Both the position numbers and the translations under genes were made by a program. The notes beneath the pieces are model-generated. The model saw only the letters and a program-made list of their open reading frames with translations. It was not told the origin of the DNA and did not search any database. This document shows positions 7,275 through 16,004 of a stretch of 24,158 nt of DNA, in pieces; position 1 is the first letter of the stretch; each line of letters opens with the position of its first letter. The stretch is from Baffinella frigidus (taxonomy: Eukaryota; Cryptophyceae; Cryptomonadales; Baffinellaceae), in NCBI GenBank assembly GCA_026770585.1, contig MU646692.1:320065-344222 (forward strand). Reading direction: 5' to 3'.

Positions 7275-7733
7275 GGGTGGGGTTCAGGGTTGAACGTTTG
7301 GGGTTTATTTTTCAAGGTTTATGGTTTAGTGTTTCATGGTTATGGTTTAGAGTTTGGGTTTTTGGATTCACGGTTAACGGTTTAGGGTTTATGATTAAAG
7401 TTTAAGATTGGGGTTCGGTGTGTGGAGGTCAAGGTCCAATGTTAATTGTTGATTGTTTCATTTTTGAGGGTTGAGGGTTGAGGGTTGAAAGTCTCAGGAC
7501 GGAAGTTTAGGGTTTGGGGTTCAGGATTCTGGGTGTAGGGTTTAGGGTTTAGGGTTTAGGGTTGAGAGTTGTCGTTTTGGGGTTGACGGTTGAGCGCTTA
7601 GGTTTCAGGGTGGAGGGTTGAGGGTTGAGGGCTGAAGGGTGGGTGGTGGAGGTTTAGGTTTGAGTGTTGATGTTAAGGGTTGGAGACCAAGGGTTTAGGG
7701 TTTATGGTTGATGTTTCAAGGTAACGGGTTTCT
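7104..7733 (+). repeat. Interstitial telomere-like array, G-strand
   Basis: Decayed heptamers TTTAGGG, TTCAGGG and TTGAGGG (five consecutive GTTGAGG units at 7235-7275) reading toward the right. It begins directly after the block A junction. Confidence 0.9.
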
Positions 7734-7770
7734 AAACCCTCCTCTGCATTACTTCAGGTGATTCCCTCAG

Positions 7771-7951
7771 CCCTAAACCCTAAACCCTAAACCCTAAACC
7801 CTAAACCATAAACCTCTAACCTTAAACCCTGAAACCTAAACCCTGAACCCTAAACCCTAAACCCTAAACCCGAAACCCTAAACCCGAAACCCGAAACCCG
7901 AAACCCGAAACCCCAAACCCCAAAGCCCAAGCCCTAAGCCCTGCACCCTAA
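7771..7951 (-). repeat. Interstitial telomere-like array, C-strand
   Basis: Five or more perfect CCCTAAA units from 7771, followed by variants (CCCGAAA, CCCCAAA, CCCTAAG). It faces the preceding G-strand array head-to-head across about 37 bp. Confidence 0.92.
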
Positions 7952-8535
7952 TATTGTGTACTGCATTTTGTACAATGGAAAGGGTACTCCCAGCACCATC
8001 TTTTCAAAAAAAAATCACACAGCTGAAGGTGCATCGATTCCGAGCATGGTGTACTGTCAAATGAGTAATCCCTGAACCATCTCTTGAAAAAAACTTGCCT
8101 GCGGCGCCAAATAGTATTTTGTACTGTACAATGAGTAATCCCAGCACTATACCTTGAGGAAATCTCGTGGCGCCAACTTGCCTGGTCAGCGGTGCTGGAC
8201 TGAACTTCTGGCCTGCGGGGCATCCCCAGTGAGTAAATTCACAAGCCTACACAGCCGAAACAATTAGTGCATGAAATGCTTGAATTTTGGAGTGCTAAAT
8301 GAGCAATCTCAGCAAGATTTATTGAGGAATTTTGCCGCCAAAAAGCTTGGCACGCGGCGCTGTGGTTCAATTATGTTTTGAGGGCCAAATAAATTGCTTG
8401 GCCGTGATGGCGTTTCTGCACTGAGTGAAATTGGGTGGTGCATGGACCCTGTATATTTTGTACTTGAGAATGAATAATCCCACCGCTAACTTTTGAGGAA
8501 ATCTTGCCAGCAGCGCCAAATAGCTTTGCCTGTGG
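7952..8535. repeat. Diverged ~60-70 bp repeat family
   Basis: Five diverged units can be aligned at about 7968, 8050, 8121, 8290 and 8461. The consensus is TGTACAATGAGTAATCCCAG, a variable part, TTGAGGAAATCTTGCC, then GGCGCCAAATAG. Spacing is irregular (about 70 to 170 bp). No conserved reading frame. Confidence 0.6.
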
Positions 8536-9332
8536 TGGCTGACAGGGGAACCGGGCGTAAAATTTTGCAGGTCGGAAGCGGGAGGCATCTGCAATTTAGC
8601 GCTGCGCCTTGGTGGAGGGGCGAGTTGTTCCGCCTGCAGGCTGATGTCATGGGGAACTCTGGATGTGCACAGGTGAAGTCGTACGTGGTGATGGTGTGGA
8701 GTTAGAATCCATCCGGGAAATGCTCGTATGAGCGGCCGACACGGGGTACAATAAGTGGCACAATGCGTAGCATGTGCGACGCTGACGCTGGTTGTTTGGT
8801 GTTTGGCAATAAAATATCAGTCTCTCTGGCGACCCAGGCTGACAAGGCTGGGGAGGGGGGGTCCCACCTGGGAGCTCGCGGGGTGCGGTGGCGGGGGTAG
8901 TAGGGGGGTACATCTAGCCTGTTGGTTGGCAATAAAGATTTTGCTTTCTCCTGCTGAGTCTGTTTGAAACAATTGGAAGAGCTCCACAGATGCTGTGCAG
9001 GAGAAGTATCCATCGAAGAGTAGACAGACTTGGTGATCACGCCAATCTCACCAAGTGCCGAGGTAAAAGAATCTGGATGAAGTTTTGACATTGATTCGGC
9101 CCAGGGGTAGAGGTGTAACGGCCGTTTGAAGGACGGGCCCGCCTCACGACGAATAAAAAGATTTTTTGTAAAGCAAAAACACTAAAAATTTTGAGGGCCC
9201 TGATGATATCTAATGGTTTTTCAAAATCATTTCCGGCCATTTGATTTTTTTGGCCTAAGGGAAAATCTAAGGATCTCTGGCCATTGAATTTTTTGGAGAT
9301 GACCGTTTTTCAGATCAGCCTGCTCAACAAAC
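8536..9332. other. Anonymous stretch with two AATAAA-bearing repeats
   Basis: TTTGGCAATAAAATATC (near 8800) and TTGGCAATAAAGATTTTGC (near 8927) are similar and could be poly(A)-signal-bearing ends of an unrecognised element. A minus-strand ATG ORF of 129 codons (8702-9091) crosses them. It shows no recognisable motif and I do not support it as a gene. The 9160-9330 part is AT-rich, with a repeated GGCCATT...TTTTTTGG. Confidence 0.35.
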
Positions 9333-12010
9333 GGCTTTAGGGTTCAGGTTTTAGGGTCTAGGTTCAAGTTTTAGCGTTTAGGGTGTAGGGCTCAGGGTTC
9401 AGGTTGAGGGTTCAGCGTTTGTTAGGGTTTTAGGTTATGTTCATGGTCTAGGGTTTGGTGTTTAGGGTTTGGGATGTAGGGTTTTAGGGTTCAGAGTTTC
9501 AGGTTTAGGGTTCATTGTGCCGTGTTCGTGGTTTAGGGTGTAAGGGTTAGTGCTTAGGAATCCGGATTTAGGGTTTAGTTTTTAGGGTGCTTGGGATATC
9601 AGGATCAGGGTTGAGGGTACAGAGTTGAGAGTTAGGGTCATATTTCAGGGTTTCAGTGTTCAGTGTTCAGTGTTCAGTGTTCAGTGTTCAGTGTAAAGTG
9701 TACAGTGTTCATTGTACAGTGTTCATTGTACATTGTTCAGTGTTCAGTGTTCAGTGTTCAGTATTCAGAGTCAAGTGTTGAGTTTTTGGTGTTTTTGTAA
9801 TTAGAGTTTAGGTTTAAGTGTTTGATATTTAGTGTTGGTGTTGATGTTAAATGTTTGGTGCTTGGTAATTACTGCTGAGTGTTGAGAGTTTAGTGTCCCC
9901 TGGTTTAGGGTTTGGGGTTTGGGGTTTAGGTTTAGGTTTTAGGGTTTAGGGTTTCGGGTTTCGGGTTGAGGGTATTGGTTAATGGTGTATGGTTTAGGTT
10001 TCAGGGTTCAGGGTTTAGGTTTGAGGGTTGAGGGCTGGTGGTTCAGGGTTTAGGGTTCAGGGTTTGGGGTTTAGGGCTTTGGATTCAGGATTTGGGGTTC
10101 AGGGTTTGAGGTTTAGGGTCTAGGGTTTGGAGTTTGGGAGTGTTGTGTCTGAAGGTTCAAGGGTTCAGTTTTTAGGTTTTAGTTTTTATGTTTCAGGGTT
10201 TGGGGTACAGGGTCAAGGGTTCAGAGTTTGGTGTAAAAGGTTTAGGGTTTAAATTTGTGGTAATTAGGGTTCAGTGGTTAGTGTTTAGGGTCTAGGGTTT
10301 AGGGTTTAGGGTTTAGGTTTGAGGATTGGGGGTTGAGGTTTTGGGTTTTAGGATTCAGGGTTTAGTGTTCAGTGTTACGGGTATAGGGTTCAGGGTTGAG
10401 GGGTTCAGGGTTCAGGGTTCAGGGGTGTAGGGTTCAGGGTTTAGGTTTTAGGCGTTAGGGTTTGGGTCTTTGGGTGTAGGTTTCATGTGTTTTGACATTT
10501 TCATTAGTGTTTAGGGTTTGGGGTTTGGGATTTTGGGTTTGGGGTGTTGAGTTGAGGCTTGAGGCTTGAGGCTTTAGGGTTTAGTTTGTAAGTTTTAGGT
10601 TTTAGGTTTCAGGGCTCAGGGTTCAGGGTTCAGGGTTCAGGGTTCAGGGTTTAAGGTTTGGGGTTTAGGGTTAAGGGTTTAGTGTTCAGAGTTTAGGAGG
10701 TTCGGGGTTCAGGGTTTACTGTTTTGGGGTTGGAGTTTAGGGATTGTTGTGCATTTTTGTTTCAGGGTTTTGGATTTAGGGTCTCAAGTTTGGGGTTGAT
10801 GGTTTAGGGTTTAGTTTTTAGGGTATTGGTGTATGATGTATGGTTTAGGGTTTAGGGTTTAGGGTTGAAGGTTGAGGGTTGAGGGTTGAGGGTTGAGGGC
10901 TGGTGGTTCAGGGTTTTGGGTTTGGGGTTTAGGGCTTTGGGTTCAGGGTTTTGGGTTTTGATTTTGGGGTTTAGGTTTGAGGGTTTAGTGTTTGGTGTTT
11001 AGGTTTTAGGTTTGAGGTTTGAGGTTTAAGGGTACAGGGTTAAGGGTTTGGGGTTTGGGATTTTGGGTTTAGGGTTTACGGGTTGGGGTTCAGAGTTTGG
11101 TGTAAAATGTTCAGGGTTCAATGTTTTTGTGTTGAGGGTTTAGGGTTTGGTACTTGTTGAGGGTTTAGTGTTTAGTGTTTAGGGTTTGGGTTTGAGGATT
11201 GGGGGTTGAGGTTTTGGGTTTTAAGTTTCAGAGTTCAAGATTTTGGGGGTCTGGTTGAGATTCAGGGTTTAGTGTTCAGGGTTACGGATAGGGTTCAGGG
11301 TTCAGGGTTCAGGAGTTTAGGGTTCAGGGTTAAGGCTTCAGGGTTCAGAATTTAGGGTTTAGGGTGTAGGGTTTGGGGCTTAGGTTGTAGGTTTCAGGTG
11401 TTTCGACATTTTCATTAGTGTTTAAGGTTTGTGGTTTGTGGTTTGTGGTGTGGAGTCAAGAGTTGAGGCTTGCGGCTTGAGGGTTTAGTGTTGAGGTTTG
11501 AGGTTTTAGGTTTTAGGTTTTACGGTTAGGGTTTAGGGTTTAAGGTTTAGATTTCAAGGTTCAGGGTTTATGGTTCTCAACTTAGGGTTTATGGTGAGAT
11601 TTCTCAAGGTTTAGGGTTTATGGTGAGATTTCAGGGTTTATGGTGAGATTTCTTTTCAAGGTTTAGGGTTTATGGTGAGATTTCAAGGTTTAGGGGTTAT
11701 GGCGTTAGGGGGCAAGGTTCAGGGTTCAGGGTTTAGGGTTGAGGGGTTTGGAGCTCAGGGTTCAGTGTTTAGGGTTGAGGGTGCAGGGTTCAGGGTTTAC
11801 GGTTTAGGGTTTAGGGTTTAGGGTTTGGGTTCTAGGGTTCAGAGCTCAGGGCTCGTTGTTCAGGTTTTAGGGTTTGGGGTTGAGGTTTGTGCAGTGGGGT
11901 TAGGGTTTCAGGTTTTAGGTTTTGTGTTTTAAGGTTGAGGGTTGAGGGATCATGGTTTAGGGTTTAGAGTCTAGGGTTTGGGGTTGGGGGTTGGGGTTGG
12001 GGTTTGGATT
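9333..12010 (+). repeat. Large decayed telomere-like array, G-strand (2.7 kb)
   Basis: Continuous degenerate heptamers dominated by TTTAGGG, TTCAGGG and TTGAGGG. It includes a TTCAGTG run at 9655-9760, a higher-order duplication of ~0.9 kb (landmark at 10476 and 11387), and four copies of GGGTTTATGGTGAGATTTC at 11587-11694. Perfect TTTAGGG runs are short, so the array is old or mutating. No gene. Confidence 0.9.
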
Positions 12011-12884
12011 TTTGACTCCGCCGAAGCAGTCATGTCGTAATTTTTTACATTAGAAAGGTTTCCATAGGAGATTGGAAGCAACCCCGCCCAGCGTGGGTAT
12101 GCCTGCGGGGGGGGCCATTCTGCAGTGAGACCCTGCATGTGTTGCGATGATATGGTCGGCGGCATGTACTTGTGTGTAAGATGCACCATGAGACAGCCGT
12201 GACCCCCTCGCTCTTCTGTTAGGAGTTTTACTAAATCACAAACCCGTTGCAGGGAAACTGAAGCAAAAGCGGGAAAGTAGCAGCCAGGGGGCGTTCCGCG
12301 GTCAGAATGGAAAGGTGACAAGAAGGTTGACAACGTGTAGAGCATGTAGTGCCGTGAGAAGGGCCCAGTTCGGTAGAGAAACGTCAAGCCCTGGACGCTT
12401 GCTCAAGTTGTGATCCTTGTTTTGTGGCTCAAATCTGTCAACTTTGGAGTCTCCAGTCTAAAAAAGGGGTACCAAATCCAGAAAGGGGGTACATAAAAGT
12501 ATTTTATAGGGAATAGGAAGACAAAAAAACCTCCAGGGCTGAACCCTTCAGAAATGACAAGTTTTTCAAATTGCCGGAGATCCTTACATTTCCCCTCAGG
12601 CTCAAATTTTTCAACGGAAACGATTTTTAAAAAGATTTCAAATTGTAAGTGGCCCTTCAAATTTTAAGTCTTCTTGCTTTACAATTGTTTTTCAAACAAA
12701 AATTGCCCACGGCGCCCCGCATGGCACCCCCCCACCCACCCACCTCATCTTGACACATGGCAGTTGGGGGAGAGTCGGTAGACAGGATCTCATGTGACCT
12801 TCCAAAATCCTGTTTTGGCTTTTAGCTCCTGACCTCAACGGACTTTCACGGAGGGGTTACATGTTGGTAACCCCTACTACCTTC
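12011..12884. other. Anonymous spacer between opposed arrays
   Basis: No supported gene. A minus-strand open frame (11971-12387) lacks an ATG at its 5' end and its last codons are telomere-like repeat. A second (12403-12660, minus) also shows no motif. The composition is ordinary and nothing repeats elsewhere in the window. Confidence 0.4.
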
Positions 12885-13041
12885 TAGAAACCCCCAACCC
12901 CTGACCCCTCAACCCTGACCCCTGAACCCTCAACCCCGAACCCTCAAACCTAAAATCTACACCCTAAACCCTAAACCCTAAACCCCAAACCCAACCCACA
13001 AGCCCTAAAACCTCAACCCCTAGCCCTAAACCCTCAACTCT
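12885..13041 (-). repeat. Telomere-like array, C-strand
   Basis: CCCTGACCCCTCAACC-type variants, then about three perfect CCCTAAA units near 12962-12983, then decay. It opposes the G-strand array at 9333-12010. Confidence 0.88.
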
Positions 13042-13918
13042 GCCATGTTGGATTCCATCCGCAACAACGCAGTTTTCTCTTCCGACGCCAAGAGACGACT
13101 AACGTAAATCCACGCATCCTCTTCCCACACACCCTTCTAAAAGCTAAGTTTGCGTGAGAGAATGTGTTGGTTAATACCTTTTCTGCCGACGAAAGTTACA
13201 ACACAAATGTTTTACTAATGCTAGTTTGATCCATCTGGGTAGAGAAATTTTCGTTGGCAGCAAAGGCTTCACTTGGTGCATTCTCTGAGATACGAGCGCG
13301 TTCTCGCTGACCTCGGCGCGTGTTCCACCCGGTGGTTGGGCTGCGTCGGACCCGCAAATTTCCTTCTGTTTTCTGGCCAGCTAGCAGTCAGCACAGGTGA
13401 ATTGACGTGATTCTAAGGGACGCAGGGCCTCCCTGCAGGATAAGTTCCAGTGACCTCCTTTCGATAAGATTCTTCTTAGGTGCTTTGGTGCTTTGGTGCT
13501 TTTATTACACTCACATCGAAGACCACATCCTGATTACTGATTACTGAATTTATGAGTGAGGTTTCGCCGTTATTGCCTAACCCGTGCCATTACCAGACTA
13601 TGATCGGTCCATGTTATACCCCGCTCAGTCTGTCTCCGAGGGATGCTCCCCGAAGATTTGCGCAGATGAAGTAAACGACGAAGAAGAAGGAGAGGTTTGA
13701 TAGGTCCACGATGAAGAGTTACTGATTACTGACAAATGAATCAGTAATCAATAATCAATAACAAACAAACCACACAATTTGACCTCATCGATATAGACCT
13801 ATCATTCCCCTGGGTTCCAGAAAAGGGAGGAGTCGGATTGTTCAGCTGATCCTCAGATCAGTTAGCCAGTCCAGCTCGAGTCGGCTCCTTCAGGGAGCCG
13901 ATTCCTCCATCCGGTTGT

Positions 13919-14317
13919 ATGTGGTTGAATTTACCCCGTGGCTATTCCGCGATGGTTATACCACATTTGACCTTCCAAGACTTATGCCTCCACCTCTTCG
14001 CAGGTTTGACTTTCTGGAGAGGCCCGATGGTGAGGCATTTCAAAGGGACTTGTGGGCCCTTTGAGTCGTCTGCATGTATGCATGTATGGCTTAAAGATCT
14101 TTCTCTACTCGACCAGCCCCGGTTCCCTCAGCTTCACTTCGTTCCTCACCTGATGTGGTGTTTTGGGCGGCGGTTTTCTTCCGCCTCACTCGTGAGGGGA
14201 CGGACACAATCTACGGATGAGCTCCCCGGAACGACCCACAGGCGTCCAACCGAGTCCCCTTTTCGCACCAATCCACCTTATAGCGATGTCGTTGATGGCT
14301 TTGTTCTTGTTCTGTAG
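13919..14317 (+). CDS. Hypothetical ORF, 132 codons
   Basis: An ATG-started open frame ending TAG at 14315-14317. The product would be rich in Phe, Leu, His and Trp in its first half and Arg/Ser/Thr/Pro in its second. There is no motif, signal peptide or membrane segment I recognise. A second frame over 13965-14060 is also open and reads well, so a decayed or spliced gene is possible. No neighbour or duplicate supports it. Probably a chance ORF. Confidence 0.15.
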   Translation: MWLNLPRGYSAMVIPHLTFQDLCLHLFAGLTFWRGPMVRHFKGTCGPFESSACMHVWLKDLSLLDQPRFPQLHFVPHLMWCFGRRFSSASLVRGRTQSTDELPGTTHRRPTESPFRTNPPYSDVVDGFVLVL

Positions 14318-14935
14318 CGAGCTCGGTCTGCCTCGAGTGGCAGCGTGAGGTGTTTATTCAATGAGTGGTCTGCAGTTTCTCTTAAACGAATCCTGTCCTC
14401 GAATGGACACGAAAATACGAACATCTCCGTGTCAGGGAAAGAAGCAACTTATAGAGAGAGAGCGCGCGCAGTATCAACACCAACACGGGCCAAGCATCCC
14501 CAGCCACTGAGGCTGTGTCTGAACAGGACCTAGAGAGAGATCCCGCGCACTCTACACGTCGTACAAGGACGCGCGCACGCGGGAGAAGATGCAACAGTCT
14601 TCACTGCCAGGCGACTTGGCATGCGAAGAGGCTCGTCAGCTTGCTGTCGACCTTGGCGCAGCGCTTGCTGTGTTTTTTTGTGGGCCTGCGCGACAAGCTT
14701 TGAGGGTCGCGTAGGGCTGCCTGAAACGTGCCACACAGAAACGGAGCGCCCGCGTGATCTCCTCGGGGCGAAGGTTCTTCTCACCCTTGCTCGCGGCATC
14801 GCCTAAATGGGCAGCCGCAGCGAGCAAAGACAGCACGAACGCTGTGCGCCGCTATTTCCGTTATTTGCGCCTGCAAAGCCGCGGCGCGCCGCACTCGACT
14901 TTTTGCTTTTTTGCGACCGGCCGCAACGCAAAACC

Positions 14936-14963
14936 AAGGTATTTTTTTCTAAAAATACCCCTT
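14936..14963. repeat. Collapsed end-to-end remnant of the 15470-15952 transposon family
   Basis: The 28 bp consist of AAGGTATTTTTTTCT (matching the reverse complement of the family's right end, two G missing) joined to TAAAAATACCCCTT (reverse complement of its left end). The whole is an inverted copy with the interior gone. No flanking duplication is visible. Confidence 0.6.
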
Positions 14964-15469
14964 GGCAGGAGCGGAATAATAATGCACATTCCCAAAGTTT
15001 TTTGACATTTGGCGTGGTTTCCTAGACCAGAATCAACTTTGAAAGCACATATCAGTGTACACACACCTCTTGAGATGAGTAAAAGATGCAACTCAGTAAA
15101 AGGTCTAAAAGAACGCCTCCGATTTCGACCTGATCCGGTCGTTTCCCTCTTGATGGACGTGATCCGTGGAAGTTGCTGACCTCAGCGGGCGCCTTGGTGT
15201 CTTGTTTTATCGGACGAGGTTCGTTTTCGGGGAGGAAACAGTGTCTACATTATCGACCGATTTCCGGTCGTGGTTTTGGACTTTTGGGGTGTTTCTGAGA
15301 CTAGTCTGGGCAAGAATCAACTTTGGCACTTGCATTCAGAAACCTTTCACAGACGAATCTCGTCCAAGAAATGTTGCACCACGAAAAGTACATTTTGGTG
15401 AAGAGTAAACGACACACTCTGTGATGACTAAAAAGTGCACACAATAATTCGTGTTTACTAGGCTGCGCC

Positions 15470-15952
15470 AAGGGGTATTTTTAGCTGGGGGAGAAAGATA
15501 TTTGTTTTAACATAATAGATGGCTCTTCCCATCTTACTACAGTTTTTGAATGAAGTTTACTACTGTATGTCAGCACCTTTCAGCTTTAAAAGTCTGATCT
15601 CCGTCGGTCAAGATCGGGCGATGTTGATGGAACGCCCCAGGGATCCTCGAAGGTTGCGGGGGCACGGATGCTGTCGCCGATTTCAATTTTATCGAACATT
15701 TGATTACGGTGAACACTGGCTCTCGGCGAGGGCCAGTGTTCACCGTAATCAAAATTTTGATGCAGTCTCGCCCTCGCCAAGGATCCGTGCCCCCGCCCCC
15801 AAAACGGCTCCAATTCCAGGCGCTATCTGACTTTAGGAGACCAATTGGCTCCAATTCCAGGTCTGAAAAGGACGTTAACATCCGGAATTGGAGCCGTTTT
15901 CCACACCGGTGTCCTCTCGGGGGATTCGCCCCCATAGAAAAAAATACCCCTT
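15470..15952. mobile_element. 483 bp non-autonomous MULE-like DNA transposon with 9 bp target duplication
   Basis: Flanked by GGCTGCGCC direct repeats (15461-15469 and 15953-15961). The terminal inverted repeats start with 13 perfect bases, AAGGGGTATTTTT, then continue imperfectly (CT..GGGGG.GAA). The interior is built of nested palindromes: a >20 bp stem around 15699-15752 (GATTACGGTGAACACTGG and its complement), GGGGGCACGGAT with its complement (15658 and 15780), and three copies of GGCTCCAATTCC, the last inverted at 15884. There is no transposase. It ends 52 bp before the copy B ATG, so it must form part of that gene's upstream or leader region. Confidence 0.85.
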
Positions 15953-16004
15953 GGCTGCGCCTCTGTTGATCTGTGCCAAGTTAGAAAGTATCCGCGGCAC
16001 TTCG

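Larger units (their letters stand above)
13042..15141. other. Anonymous 2.1 kb between C-strand array and block B
   Basis: No gene is firmly supported. It contains the direct repeats ATTACTGATTACTGA near 13530 and 13720 (also in inverse form at 4893 and forward at 18450) and a tandem CATGTATG near 14070. The 14460-14880 part is GC-rich with several overlapping open frames on both strands. The stretch GCAGCGCTTGCTGTG lies in frames that look coding-like both ways, so composition alone could produce them. Confidence 0.35.

Noticed and set aside
8800-8950. Possible retroviral or LTR ends because of paired GGCAATAAA motifs
   Set aside because: No TG...CA termini, target duplication, primer-binding site or polymerase-coding remnant was found.
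8702-9091. 129-codon minus-strand ORF with ATG
   Set aside because: It crosses two similar AATAAA-bearing repeats and a G-tract, with no motif, no duplicate and no splice support.
14460-14880. Overlapping GC-rich open frames on both strands
   Set aside because: Both strands look equally coding-like, which is what GC-rich composition produces. No motif decides between them.
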